From: Pirellula staleyi DSM 6068
Lineage (GTDB): Bacteria; Planctomycetota; Planctomycetia; Pirellulales; Pirellulaceae
Length of the DNA stretch: 64,000 nt
Reading direction: 5' to 3'
Assembly: GCA_945875845.1 (NCBI GenBank)
Contig: CAMCMB010000025.1
Span: forward strand, 16,241-80,240
The position numbers and the translations under genes are program-made. Positions 9,158 to 17,906 of this stretch are shown one piece after another. How positions within the stretch are numbered: position 1 is the first letter of the stretch; every line of letters begins with the position of its first letter. Under the pieces are notes generated by a model. The model did not search any database. It was not told the origin of the DNA and was given only the letters and a program-made list of their open reading frames with translations.

Positions 9158-9439
9158 GTGCCAAATATCAAGAGTGCCAAAAAGCGCCATCGTCAGTCCC
9201 TCGAGCGCCGAGCACGCAATCGTTCTGCCAAATCGCACCTAAAAACAGCAATCAAGAAGCTGCGAGAAGCGGTTGAAGGCAAAAATTTCGACGAAGCCAA
9301 GACTCAATACGTGGATCTTTGCAAGTTGTTGGACCAGACTGCTTCCAAGAAGATTATCCACGTGAATAAGGCATCTCGCGCCAAAAGTCGCTTGAGCAGC
9401 TACATCAAAAAAGCCTCCATTGCTGCCACAGCAGCCTAA
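9158..9439 (+). CDS. rpsT: 30S ribosomal protein bS20
   Basis: A 93-residue basic protein with the bS20 pattern: PNIKSAKKRHRQSLERRARN at the start, SHLKTAIKKLREAV in the middle and IHVNKASRAKSRLSSYIKK at the end. It binds 16S rRNA early in assembly of the small subunit. The start is GTG at 9158, with CAGGAG at 9145-9150 as Shine-Dalgarno sequence. A rare start codon is common for rpsT and may help autoregulation. The next gene follows 30 bp downstream on the same strand. Confidence 0.97.
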   Translation: MPNIKSAKKRHRQSLERRARNRSAKSHLKTAIKKLREAVEGKNFDEAKTQYVDLCKLLDQTASKKIIHVNKASRAKSRLSSYIKKASIAATAA

Positions 9440-9469
9440 TGCAAGCCTTTCCAAGTCCAATGCGTTGAC

Positions 9470-9940
9470 ATGATCCGCACCGCTCGCTGGGCAAACCTAG
9501 GGTTGGGTCATGCCACGAACATCAACGGATTCGCAGATCGAATCCGGGCGTGGCATTACGGGGAAATAGAAGTCTGTCGAGGGGAGTTGCACGCCATTTA
9601 TCCACGATGGTGGACCAAGTTTTCGTCGCAGTGGGAAGCGTGGTGGGATTCGTATTTGCGAAAACCGCCAGAGGACGTTTGTCGTTTTTATTACGCTTTG
9701 CCTCGACGTGTACTTGACTATTTGATCGTTGTTTGCGTTCAAGCAGGCCCTAAAACGCAGTTCAAGACTTTTTTCCGAGGCGTCAGGCTTGTCGATGAGA
9801 TTGCTGCCATCTGGAGAGTCAAAGCGATCGTTTGTCAGGCTACGAATCCGAGGCTCAACGAACGTCTGCTAAAGCGACTAGGGTATGTTCGCCACGCTTT
9901 TTCGCTTGGCGAAAATCACTACATAAGTCGACTGGCCTGA
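9470..9940 (+). CDS. Hypothetical protein (156 residues), possibly co-transcribed with rpsT
   Basis: I do not recognise the N-terminal part, which is rich in Trp and Tyr (GEIEVCRGELHAIYPRWWTK, SQWEAWWDSYLRK). The C-terminal third (VKAIVCQATNPRLNERLLKR followed by LGYVRHA) resembles the last strand-helix-strand of GNAT acetyltransferases, but the acetyl-CoA binding loop R/QxxGxG/A is not visible, so catalytic activity is doubtful. There is no signal peptide or membrane segment. It lies 30 bp after rpsT with no terminator between, which suggests one transcript. Confidence 0.7.
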   Translation: MIRTARWANLGLGHATNINGFADRIRAWHYGEIEVCRGELHAIYPRWWTKFSSQWEAWWDSYLRKPPEDVCRFYYALPRRVLDYLIVVCVQAGPKTQFKTFFRGVRLVDEIAAIWRVKAIVCQATNPRLNERLLKRLGYVRHAFSLGENHYISRLA

Positions 9941-10041
9941 CTCCCAGCGGCTTAACGCTTGGTTAAACCGGTCGAGCCATCGGCCTGTTTCGCTGATCAG
10001 AACGGGAACCATTTTTTCACTTTCACGGCTGGCCTTAAAAC

Positions 10042-10071
10042 GCTTTCATCCCCTGGTGTGGGGATGAAAGC
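10042..10071 (-). terminator. Perfect 12-bp hairpin terminator of the BBP7-like gene
   Basis: GCTTTCATCCCC (10042-10053) and its exact complement (10060-10071) enclose a 6-nt loop. Read on the minus strand, the stem is followed by GTTTTAAGG, a short T-tract. It lies 30 bp past the stop of the leftward gene and could also stop readthrough from 9940. Confidence 0.75.
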
Positions 10072-10101
10072 AGATGATACTTTGTCGACCGAGGGTTCGT
10101 T

Positions 10102-11532
10102 TTAGAACCTGAAGGTGACGCCAAGGTCTAAGCCGTGGAGAAAGAAGGTATCGCTTACCAATCGAGGAGCAGGTACTGGTGAGGAATTGGTTGGGTCGAT
10201 CACCGGATCGATTTGGCTGCCTGCCATCGCCACGCTTGGGAATAACAGCATGGTGTATCCAACGCCAAACTGAGCGCGACCGAGTTGATACTTGATCTTG
10301 GCACCGGCTTCGGGCAGGAATGTAAACTGATTGCGAGTGAGTGTGCCGCTATTGCTGTTTCTTGCAAATAGCCCTTGAGGATCGCTTGTTGGGCTGGCTG
10401 TGTTGGCGGTCGAAAACTGACCGCGAATGGAACTGCTTTGACTCATATTACCCAAGGCGACCTTGCCCAACGCGGAGAACGTAAATCTGCCTTTGGTCAG
10501 TTCCTGGAGCAAACCGATGTGCCCGCCGTGGAACTGATTCTTGGTGCCGAAGGTATCTTGGGTTGTGGTGATTGTTCCATTTTGAATAAGGTTTCCGGTT
10601 AACCCGTCGGTCACCTGAGTTCGAAGTCCAAGCTCGCTGTCCATTCGAACGAACGTGTAGCCTCCGAGAAGATCGACGCGACTGGTTCCTGTGCGTGCAA
10701 GCGCGGTTCGTCCGTAGAGCTCGGTGGCAATAAGATCCAAGTCGTTTTTGACTTGGATCGTACCGGTGTTGGCACCTTGGCCGGCTTCGGCTTCATTCAC
10801 GTTGTAAATGGAGGGCGAACTCGAAAACGTATTGAAGAAGGGTACGCCGGTCGAGTTCCCACCGTTGGTGTAAGTTTCAGTTGTGCCGTTGGTCAGAATT
10901 CCCCAACCGCGCGCACCCACTCCGTAGTCTTGATTGCAATCAAGCCACTTGCCAACATTCAATCGCATTCCAACCAAAAGATTGGTTCCGAAAGGTTGGT
11001 CTGGGCCACCTGCTAGAACGGTAGTTGGAGTTGCATCTGGAGTGCTTCCACCGACAACTAACGGTACACCTGGGATGGCCTTTCCCCACCATAACAGTGT
11101 TTCGCTCTCGAACCAGCCGTTGGATCGGCCTGTCCCATTGCATCCGTTCGAGCAACCAGCCCCATATGAAGCACCGCCGTTGGGGTTGCCGTATGACTCG
11201 CCGCAACTTCCACCAGCAGTTCCGCCAGCAGTTCCGCCACTCGTCATTCCATACGATGCGATTTGCATCGACGGATCGTGGTACTCTCCACTTGATTGAC
11301 CGGCAGACATGTTATCGCCGTAAGTATCGGATTGGAACGCAGCAGGTCTTGAGTCGACGGGATTCGCAGCTTGTGGGCTAAGCCCCGGGGCTGCATCACC
11401 ACCGTCACCGATACGGCCAACGCTCGAGGCAGGAGAGTTCGTAGTGAATTCTTGCCCCAACGCGATCGCGGAACTCCCAGTTCCACACAATGAGGCAATG
11501 ATTAAGGTGAGTTTTTTTCTATTGATTCTCAT
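10102..11532 (-). CDS. BBP7-like outer-membrane beta-barrel protein
   Basis: A 476-residue protein that starts at the ATG complementary to 11530-11532, preceded by a GAGAAAG-type ribosome-binding site; an upstream in-frame start at 11610 lacks this. It has a signal peptide (KKLTLIIASLCGTGSSAIAL), a Gly/Ser/Asn-rich linker with GGTAGGTAGGSCGES-type repeats, then a BBP7-like barrel: WFESETLLWWGKAIPGVPLV, TVLAGGPDQPFGTNLLVGMR, GKWLDCNQDYGVGARGWG. The C-terminal residue is Phe in GVTFRF, the usual signal for outer-membrane insertion. The role is probably structural or porin-like in the planctomycete outer membrane. It is monocistronic with its own terminator. Confidence 0.85.
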   Translation of the reverse strand: MRINRKKLTLIIASLCGTGSSAIALGQEFTTNSPASSVGRIGDGGDAAPGLSPQAANPVDSRPAAFQSDTYGDNMSAGQSSGEYHDPSMQIASYGMTSGGTAGGTAGGSCGESYGNPNGGASYGAGCSNGCNGTGRSNGWFESETLLWWGKAIPGVPLVVGGSTPDATPTTVLAGGPDQPFGTNLLVGMRLNVGKWLDCNQDYGVGARGWGILTNGTTETYTNGGNSTGVPFFNTFSSSPSIYNVNEAEAGQGANTGTIQVKNDLDLIATELYGRTALARTGTSRVDLLGGYTFVRMDSELGLRTQVTDGLTGNLIQNGTITTTQDTFGTKNQFHGGHIGLLQELTKGRFTFSALGKVALGNMSQSSSIRGQFSTANTASPTSDPQGLFARNSNSGTLTRNQFTFLPEAGAKIKYQLGRAQFGVGYTMLLFPSVAMAGSQIDPVIDPTNSSPVPAPRLVSDTFFLHGLDLGVTFRF

Positions 11533-11780
11533 AATTTCTTTCTCGCTAAGCTGGGCTTGCGTACCGTTCGCACAATTGAATCGACCGGATCCGTCAGAAA
11601 ATATGGACAAAAAGGAACGCGAAGCATATTCTTCGCAAGCTACCCAAACCGCCTTAGCCGGAGACTCCGCTCAAAATGTCGGTTTTGCTATCGTTGCTCT
11701 GTCGGAAATTGCAGACGAATTCCACCCGAACGCCTACAATTGGGAGAGTTCCAGCACTTGATTCTTATCCCATCTGATCC

Positions 11781-13805
11781 ATGTCCAGTTTGCTTGACCC
11801 ATCGTCCGAAAGACCTTCCCCAGTCCACGTCACCGAAAAGGGGGCGGATCGAAAACTTCATCTGCCTTATCGACCGCATGTGTCGGCAGGGTGGTCGATT
11901 CCAGGAGTTGCACGTTACAAAGTCAGTCAATGGCTTGAGCAAACACGTGCCGTCAATGCGCTTGAGGATGGTCGTCGCGCGTTGACAGACCCACAATTAC
12001 GTAAAGAAGCCCTCTCGCTCATCTATCGCGCCAAGAGCGGCGAACCGCTTTCCGATTTGCTGCCTGAATCGTATTCGCTCATCCGCGAAGCGGGACGCCG
12101 ATCCTTGAACATGCGGCACTACGACGTTCAAATACTCGGGGGCATCTGTTTGTTTCACGGAGGCATTGCCGAGATGCAAACCGGGGAAGGCAAGACACTG
12201 ACTGCAACCTTGCCGCTCGCGCTCCATGCTCTGCTCGGCAAAGGCGCTCATTTGGCGACCGTGAACGACTATCTTGCGCAACGCGATGCCGAATGGATGA
12301 AGCCGTTGTATGACGCTTTAGGAATTCGAACGGGCATCGTGCTCACCGATCACGACCAAGACCAGCGACGAAAAGCCTATGCGGCCGATGTTACATATGG
12401 CACAGCCAAAGAATTCGGATTCGATTTCTTGCGAGATCGACTGCTCATGCGGGCGCAAGGCCGAGCCGCCGACGATTTCTTGGGAAGCGGGTCGCAAGAA
12501 CGTTGGGCTTCGTCTGGAGACCAGCCGGTTCAACGCGGCATGCATTTTTGTCTCGTCGACGAAGCGGATAGTATTTTGATTGATGAAGCGAGAACACCGC
12601 TCATCATCGGATCCTTAGGTGATGAGTCGCGTGAGATCGTGATCGCAACGTTTAAGTGGGCTGCCGACCACGCTCCCTCCTTTGTTCTGAAAGAGCACTT
12701 CACGATTGAAGAGGACACTCGCAAGATCGAGCTCACCGCTCGCGGACGGCAGTTTGTTCGATCGCTTCCGCGCAGTGAATCCATTCGATTGGCCGCTCTC
12801 GTCGATTTGTACGAATACATGGAACGCGCGATTAAGGTTCACCGCGACTTTCACCTCGATCGACAGTATGTGGTTCGCGATGGAGAAATCGTGATTGTCG
12901 ATGAATTTACGGGGCGTCTGGCGGAGGGCCGAAAGTGGCGCGATGGGATCCATCAAGCGATCGAAGCCAAAGAGAAGATCGAAGTGACTGTTCCAACAGG
13001 TCAGGCGGCGCGCATCACCGTTCAAGACTTGTTCCTGCGTTACAAGTATTTGGCTGGCATGACGGGTACAGCCGCTACCAGCGCCCGTGAACTGAGACGC
13101 ATTTACAAAACTCCGGTGGTTCAAGTTCCAACGAATCGACCCCCAAAACGCCAGCGGTTTGCAGATTCCGTTCATCGCAACATGACGGAAAAATTTCAAG
13201 CGATTGTCAAAGAGGTCCAGGCTGTTCACGAAAAAGGCCGCCCCGTATTGATCGGGACGCGTTCGATCGACAAATCAGCCATTCTGGCCAACATGCTTCG
13301 TCAGGCTGGCATGCAAGTCAATGTGCTCAACGCGCACGAGATAGAGCGAGAAGCGGAAATAGTATCCAATGCAGGCCGACGTAGCCAAATCACGGTGGCA
13401 ACCAATATGGCAGGGCGGGGCACCGACATCAAACTTGAGAACGACGTGCGGGAGATAGGCGGAATGATGGTCATTTGCACCGAACTGCACGACGCGGCAC
13501 GCATCGATCGACAGTTGATTGGGCGATGCGGTCGGCAGGGTGACCCAGGGACGTATCGTCAATACTTGTCGATGGACGACGATATTTTGAGGAACGGCTT
13601 TGGGACCAAAGCGGCGGATCGATTCAAAGCCATGGGGGCTTCGGGCGGATCGCTGGCAGGACAAGCTGGGCAATTCAAGGCTGCACAACGAAAAGTCGAG
13701 AAGAAACACTTTCGAGATCGTATGGCGCTGCTGCATCACGAGAAAGAACGAACTAAGATTCAACGGGAGATGGGACAGGATCCCTACTTGGACACCGCAG
13801 AGTAA
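11781..13805 (+). CDS. secA: Short SecA paralogue (preprotein translocase ATPase lacking the C-terminal domains)
   Basis: A 674-residue SecA homologue. NBD1 has Walker A MQTGEGKT near residue 133 and VDEADSILIDEARTPL from residue 259. The preprotein cross-linking region (DEFTGRLAEGRKWRDGIHQA) and NBD2 (ATNMAGRGTDIKL, RQLIGRCGRQGDPG) are complete. After NBD2 only about 70 residues remain, so the helical wing, most of the scaffold and the zinc-binding tail of a typical 800-950-residue SecA are missing. This fits an accessory SecA rather than the housekeeping one. A dnaA homologue follows after 36 bp on the same strand. The start at 11781 is preceded by no strong ribosome-binding site. Confidence 0.9.
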   Translation: MSSLLDPSSERPSPVHVTEKGADRKLHLPYRPHVSAGWSIPGVARYKVSQWLEQTRAVNALEDGRRALTDPQLRKEALSLIYRAKSGEPLSDLLPESYSLIREAGRRSLNMRHYDVQILGGICLFHGGIAEMQTGEGKTLTATLPLALHALLGKGAHLATVNDYLAQRDAEWMKPLYDALGIRTGIVLTDHDQDQRRKAYAADVTYGTAKEFGFDFLRDRLLMRAQGRAADDFLGSGSQERWASSGDQPVQRGMHFCLVDEADSILIDEARTPLIIGSLGDESREIVIATFKWAADHAPSFVLKEHFTIEEDTRKIELTARGRQFVRSLPRSESIRLAALVDLYEYMERAIKVHRDFHLDRQYVVRDGEIVIVDEFTGRLAEGRKWRDGIHQAIEAKEKIEVTVPTGQAARITVQDLFLRYKYLAGMTGTAATSARELRRIYKTPVVQVPTNRPPKRQRFADSVHRNMTEKFQAIVKEVQAVHEKGRPVLIGTRSIDKSAILANMLRQAGMQVNVLNAHEIEREAEIVSNAGRRSQITVATNMAGRGTDIKLENDVREIGGMMVICTELHDAARIDRQLIGRCGRQGDPGTYRQYLSMDDDILRNGFGTKAADRFKAMGASGGSLAGQAGQFKAAQRKVEKKHFRDRMALLHHEKERTKIQREMGQDPYLDTAE

Positions 13806-13841
13806 CCCATTCTGCATAATGCGAAACCAGCCGAAACTCCG

Positions 13842-14936
13842 ATGAATTTGCTCAGTAGTTCGATCTCCGTCATTACGCTACAGCAGCCTCGGATGCGCAA
13901 AGGTTCCTTCGCGAGCTTGATCGGCGCGATGCCGCTGCTCAATGTGTTTGTCGCAGGGCCCGAAAATAAATTGGTTATCGACTGCCTTTCGCCTATTGGT
14001 ATTGAGCAACTCGCTTCAGGATCACCGCTGTTTTTATATGGTCCAAGCGGATCTGGGAAGACGGCATTAGCGTTAACCATCGCCGCTCGTTGGATCAACG
14101 AGGTTGGCGAAAGAACCATCACACTGACGAGTGGTTCTGATTTTTCGAAAGCGTTTACACGCGCGATCGAAGCGGACGACATGGATCGTTTTCGGCAGTT
14201 GCATCGCGAATGCGACTGCCTATTGGTCGACAATATCCATGAGTTGGCATCGAAACCCGCGGCACAAGAAGAGATGGTTTCCACGATCGACCGGCTCAAT
14301 GGCAACGGAAACTTGATCATCGTCACGGCCCCTGAACTTGCACCATTGACGCCAAATTTGCGGCTTGCCTTGGCCAGTCGGCTCAATGGTGGGCACAGTG
14401 TCCCCGTATCGTTTCCCTCCGCAGCCACTCGCAAAGAAATCCTGCGATTGTTAGCGGTTCATTCTCAAATCGATATCGGCGATGCGGATCTGGATGCGAT
14501 CGGAGCGCAGTTGCAGGATGGTATGTCGCCATTGCAATTGCGGGGCATTCTGATCCGTTGGTCGCATCACAATCGCATGACGCCCGACCGAACCCAGAAA
14601 GAATCGAGACGATTGATTGATAAGCTGGTGGATGCGCAAGCGACCAAAGCTCCCTCGGTTGCGGATATTGCCAGGGCTGTGGGACGGGAACTTCAGATCG
14701 CCATGGATTTATTGAGAGGACCGGGCCGCAAATCCAGCGTGGTACGTGCTCGCGGACTAGCGATGTTCTTGATGCGACAATGGACACTGGAATCCTATCA
14801 GAACATCGGCGAGTATTTTGGTGGACGCGATCACACGACCGTGATGCATGCATGCAAAAAAACCGAAGAGGATCTGGCCAGCGACCACGAGTTAACGCGG
14901 ACCGTAGACCGAGTTCGACAGAGACTCAAAATATAG
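13842..14936 (+). CDS. dnaA: DnaA-family replication initiator, short form without domain I
   Basis: A 364-residue AAA+ protein with the DnaA core: Walker A GPSGSGKT at residue 67, Walker B LLVDNIHEL near 127, and the DnaA C-terminal DNA-binding signature GGRDHTTVMHACKK at 327. The N-terminal DnaB-interaction domain and linker of classical DnaA (about 450 residues) are absent. Walker B has DN in place of the common DD, and the sensor region is divergent. None of the usual neighbours (dnaN, recF, gyrB) is present, and no cluster of DnaA boxes was seen around it. It may be the chromosomal initiator of a lineage with a short DnaA, or a paralogue. Confidence 0.85.
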   Translation: MNLLSSSISVITLQQPRMRKGSFASLIGAMPLLNVFVAGPENKLVIDCLSPIGIEQLASGSPLFLYGPSGSGKTALALTIAARWINEVGERTITLTSGSDFSKAFTRAIEADDMDRFRQLHRECDCLLVDNIHELASKPAAQEEMVSTIDRLNGNGNLIIVTAPELAPLTPNLRLALASRLNGGHSVPVSFPSAATRKEILRLLAVHSQIDIGDADLDAIGAQLQDGMSPLQLRGILIRWSHHNRMTPDRTQKESRRLIDKLVDAQATKAPSVADIARAVGRELQIAMDLLRGPGRKSSVVRARGLAMFLMRQWTLESYQNIGEYFGGRDHTTVMHACKKTEEDLASDHELTRTVDRVRQRLKI

Positions 14937-14943
14937 TTGGGTG

Positions 14944-14973
14944 GCACGCTCTGTGCACGCACGCTCTGTGCAC
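14944..14973. repeat. 15-bp perfect direct duplication
   Basis: GCACGCTCTGTGCAC occurs twice back to back just after the dnaA stop, and each unit is itself partly palindromic (GTGCAC). The remaining sequence to 15064 holds no gene. Confidence 0.9.
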
Positions 14974-15064
14974 TTGCCAAGGGAACGTGGATCACGCCAA
15001 GGCCATTGCCAATTTTCGAGCTGCTGAGCTACCGGATTGGTTATCACTGCAGAAATGGTGACAC

Positions 15065-16456
15065 TTATTTTAGGTTTTGCTTTTGGGGCTCTCCACGATA
15101 AAGCCTTGCGATCGTTTGGTCTGAGAAACCGAGGCGATACGCGATCAAGCACATCTGATTGAGGATCGTCGTTCTTAGAATGCCTCGCTTGATCCAACGA
15201 CGAGCAGAAGTTTTGACGGGCTTGCTCGCTAGGCTAATACTGCCGCTCTTGCGCATTCTGGCGACTAGCTCGTAGTCTTCCATGATTGATATCCGCTTGA
15301 ATCCGTTCTGTGCGTAGAAGTCGACGGATCGAAAGAACAAAGCTTGATCTCCGTAAGGCATCTGCTGTAGTCGCGAGCGGAATGCGACGCCTGATTCGAC
15401 CATTCGGAGAGCGAGCCCTGGGGCATCAATTTGCAGCGGGAAAGCTCCACAGACGACCGGTGTGGCGAGAACACGTTCGACTTCCAAATGGTAGTCGGTT
15501 GGTAGTCGCGTGTCTGCATGGAGAAACAGCAGATGCGCGCCCGTGGCGATGGCGGCTCCTGCGTTCATCTGATTCGCCCGTCCCGGATTACCCACGAAGA
15601 CTTTGCAGCCATGACGGAGGGCAATCTCGACGGTATGGTCGGAGCTTCCCGCGTCGACGACGATCACCTCCAAATTGTCGCTGGGCGAGCCCACGGAGTC
15701 GAGCGCTAGCTGCAGATTCATTTCTTCGTTGAGCGTTGGGATGATGACGGAGAGCTTTCCCGCTGCTGTCTGGAATGGAAGCAGATGACAATCCGCGCCT
15801 CGCCGTAACGGCAACAAGTCTTCTGGATAATCGACATCCGGCAGCATTCGCAGTTGATGAACGCGTAGCCCTAGCTTCCTTGTCTTCTGCAGTGTTTGCT
15901 CCAGAACCTGAGATGTGCTCCAGTCGATGTCCGCAAACAGCGGGGCACGTTCAGCATTGAGGCCAATCAAGTAGTAGCCGCCATCCTGTGCCGGCCCGAT
16001 GACAATGTCATGTGCTTCGAGTTGCTCGAAAGCGGTTCTCAAATCACTGGAGGTTAGACTCGGGCAGTCGGTGCCAATCACGACGACTCGTTGTGCTCCA
16101 GCTTCAAATGCCGATTTTGTTGCAAGTTGCAGCCGATCGCCCAACGAGTGTCCGACCTGTTCGCTATACGTCAGATCATCGCCGAATGCGGCTCGAATTT
16201 CGCATGCCGATCCACCGGTGTAGCAGACGGTTGCTTGGCAGCCCCGTTCGTTGGCTAGTTGCCGTGCCTGGCTCAGGGTTCGGTCCACCAACTGACGATA
16301 CACAAGCGTCGCATTCTGCGCTCCGAGTGCAGGGATCAACCTAGTCTTGTTGGCTCCCGCCTTCGGCAGTCTGGCAAAGATTAGCAGCTGATTGAGAGCG
16401 ACAGTTTCTGGCAAGCGGGACCTCAGTAGTTGATGATGGGAAATTTCATTGTCCAT
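15065..16456 (-). CDS. Fused arsenosugar-type glycosyltransferase (TIGR04282/DUF2064 plus TIGR04283/GT2)
   Basis: A 463-residue fusion. Residues about 20-225 are a DUF2064/TIGR04282 domain (LLIFARLPKAGANKTRLIPA, VIGTDCPSL, GPAQDGGYYLIGL). Residues about 233-463 are a GT2-fold TIGR04283 glycosyltransferase (LSVIIPTLNEEMNLQLAL, VVDAGSSDHT, GRANQMNAGA, LFLHADTRLP, PYGDQALFFR). The two are normally separate genes encoded next to arsS in arsenosugar clusters. Here arsS lies immediately upstream on the same strand, separated by 136 bp containing paired GC-rich repeats. The likely role is transfer or processing of sugar units during arsenosugar synthesis in the cytoplasm. Confidence 0.9.
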   Translation of the reverse strand: MDNEISHHQLLRSRLPETVALNQLLIFARLPKAGANKTRLIPALGAQNATLVYRQLVDRTLSQARQLANERGCQATVCYTGGSACEIRAAFGDDLTYSEQVGHSLGDRLQLATKSAFEAGAQRVVVIGTDCPSLTSSDLRTAFEQLEAHDIVIGPAQDGGYYLIGLNAERAPLFADIDWSTSQVLEQTLQKTRKLGLRVHQLRMLPDVDYPEDLLPLRRGADCHLLPFQTAAGKLSVIIPTLNEEMNLQLALDSVGSPSDNLEVIVVDAGSSDHTVEIALRHGCKVFVGNPGRANQMNAGAAIATGAHLLFLHADTRLPTDYHLEVERVLATPVVCGAFPLQIDAPGLALRMVESGVAFRSRLQQMPYGDQALFFRSVDFYAQNGFKRISIMEDYELVARMRKSGSISLASKPVKTSARRWIKRGILRTTILNQMCLIAYRLGFSDQTIARLYRGEPQKQNLK

Positions 16457-16519
16457 AGAATACTCGAACCACGCTCCAACTGGTCGCCCCCATGATGATC
16501 ATCAGGTTGCCTAGCTTCG

Positions 16520-16597
16520 TTTAACCGCGTGCGCAACGGGCCGCGTCATTCCTGACGTTTCGTAACTCGAACGCGGGGCGTTGCCCGCGCGTTTAAA
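16520..16597. repeat. GC-rich repeat family H, inverted pair
   Basis: A 26-bp sequence (16520-16545, TTTAACCGCG... ending GGGCCGCG) and an inverted relative (16572-16597, ending GCGCGTTTAAA) face each other across 26 bp. The right copy overlaps the last bases of arsS, so the TTTAAA of the repeat supplies its TAA stop codon. A third copy lies at 17858-17883 beyond the other end of arsS. Confidence 0.75.
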
Positions 16598-17642
16598 CAA
16601 GGCTGCCACCGCAACTTGATCCACAACCTGCCGTGCATCCATAGCAATGGTTGGCGGTTCGAATGGCGCGATCCGCCAACAGGTCGTCGGTCAATTGAGA
16701 TATGTGAACTCGTTCTTCACCCTCAGAGACTGCAAGGTCGAGCATTTGATTGAAGTCGCAATCGTAGATGAATCCGTTCCAGTCCACCGAGAGCAGAGAA
16801 CGACACATCAAATTGTCGATCGTGCGAGGATTGAAGCTTTGCATCAGCTTCCCTAGATACTCTTCATACTTGCCGCGTCGAAGCAGGTCGTCGAGGAATC
16901 GACTAACCGGCATATTGGTAATCGTCAGCAGATTGTTGAATTGAATGCCGAATCGCGAATCAAGTTCCGATTTGTAGGAGGCCTCCAGCGTTTCTTGCTC
17001 TGGAGGTAGACCGAGGCCCGTTGGATTGTAGACGAGGTCAAGTTGCAAATTGGAATTCGGCTGCGCGTAGCCAATTGCGTTCAGCCTGCGAATGGCTTCG
17101 ATCGATTTGACAAACACACCGCTGCCTCGCTGGGCATCGCAGTTTTCTTCCAAGTAGCATGGCAGCGACGCAACGACGCTAACTTGATGTTCAGCTAAGT
17201 ACTCTGGCAAATGCGTAAAGCCATTGGCGAGTAAAATCGTGAGGTTACAACGATCGATGACTTGTTTGTCGAGCTTCCTTGCTTCTCGAACCAGCATTTG
17301 GAATTGCGGATTCATCTCAGGAGCGCCGCCGGTGATGTCGAGCGTTTTGACTTCTGACCTGGCCAGAAAGTCAATCACTTGTCGAGCCGTCTCGTAGGTC
17401 ATGCTCTCGCGACGATCGGGCCCAGCATCGACGTGGCAATGTGTGCACGTCTGGTTGCATACCTTGCCAACATTGATTTGTAGCGTGGTGAGTTGCTTGC
17501 GGTACAGTTGCAAAACACCGTGCTCGGCAAGCCTATCGCTGAACGGAGCCAAGTGACTTGGCCGTCTGTCTTGCAGGATATGCAATTGCTCGATGGGCGA
17601 AGCTATCGCATTTCCCGTTTTTTGTAAGGTTTGAAGTTTCAT
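16593..17642 (-). CDS. arsS: Arsenosugar biosynthesis radical SAM protein ArsS
   Basis: A 349-residue radical SAM enzyme. The cluster-binding motif CNQTCTHC lies at residues 62-69 in the typical ArsS context (TLQINVGKVCNQ, then HVDAGPDRRE). Further family blocks are DITGGAPEMN, YNPTGLGLPP, FNNLLTITNMPVSRF and the Cys-rich end CYGCTAGCGSSCGG. ArsS builds the 5'-deoxyadenosyl-arsenic bond of arsenosugars. I chose the ATG at 17642 because it overlaps the TGA of an upstream frame in an ATGA arrangement; the start at 17687 would be 15 codons longer. The stop codon falls inside a dispersed GC-rich repeat. The fused glycosyltransferase lies downstream. Confidence 0.93.
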   Translation of the reverse strand: MKLQTLQKTGNAIASPIEQLHILQDRRPSHLAPFSDRLAEHGVLQLYRKQLTTLQINVGKVCNQTCTHCHVDAGPDRRESMTYETARQVIDFLARSEVKTLDITGGAPEMNPQFQMLVREARKLDKQVIDRCNLTILLANGFTHLPEYLAEHQVSVVASLPCYLEENCDAQRGSGVFVKSIEAIRRLNAIGYAQPNSNLQLDLVYNPTGLGLPPEQETLEASYKSELDSRFGIQFNNLLTITNMPVSRFLDDLLRRGKYEEYLGKLMQSFNPRTIDNLMCRSLLSVDWNGFIYDCDFNQMLDLAVSEGEERVHISQLTDDLLADRAIRTANHCYGCTAGCGSSCGGSLV

Positions 17643-17764
17643 GATCGATTTCGTTGGATTTGAGATATCAACTCTCCATAGCAACAATCCGTGTCTAGGC
17701 CACAGTACGGGCCGGCAGAATCGGTCGTCGCTTCGTAATCATACCCTTTGGTTTCACGCGGGTC
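17639..17764 (-). pseudogene. Cys-containing 3' remnant of the gene once upstream of arsS
   Basis: A minus-strand frame reads DPRETKGYDYEATTDSAGPY, then CGLDTDCC and a short tail, ending in TGA that overlaps the arsS start as ATGA. The overlap and the Cys-rich end suggest the true C-terminus of an operon partner whose 5' part was lost; upstream of about 17764 the frame loses coding character and runs towards repeat family H at 17858-17883. An arsenite methyltransferase (ArsM) is the usual partner of ArsS and would be the first candidate, but I cannot show homology from the sequence alone. Confidence 0.4.
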
Positions 17765-17857
17765 ACGGATCGCGGCGCGTTTACACGTAAATGAGCCCGA
17801 CCGCTGGTGAGCAAACGTGTTGTTGGGATGCTTCGTTGAAGCCATGCCTTATCATCG

Positions 17858-17883
17858 TTGAACCGCGTGGGCAACGCCCCGCG
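17858..17883. repeat. GC-rich repeat family H, third copy
   Basis: TTGAACCGCGTGGGCAACGC followed by CCCGCG closely matches the family at 16520-16597. It sits between the arsS-side remnant and the cyclase fragment, at the likely breakpoint of both. Confidence 0.75.
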
Positions 17884-17906
17884 CGGACTGAGCAAGCACG
17901 CGGCTC

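Noticed and set aside
9599..9607. TTATCCACG as a DnaA box
   Set aside because: It is single and lies inside a coding frame; no cluster of boxes was seen near the dnaA gene.
11444..11761. 105-codon plus-strand frame with a hydrophobic start
   Set aside because: It runs antisense to the 5' end of the barrel gene and across its promoter region, with no ribosome-binding site or family match.
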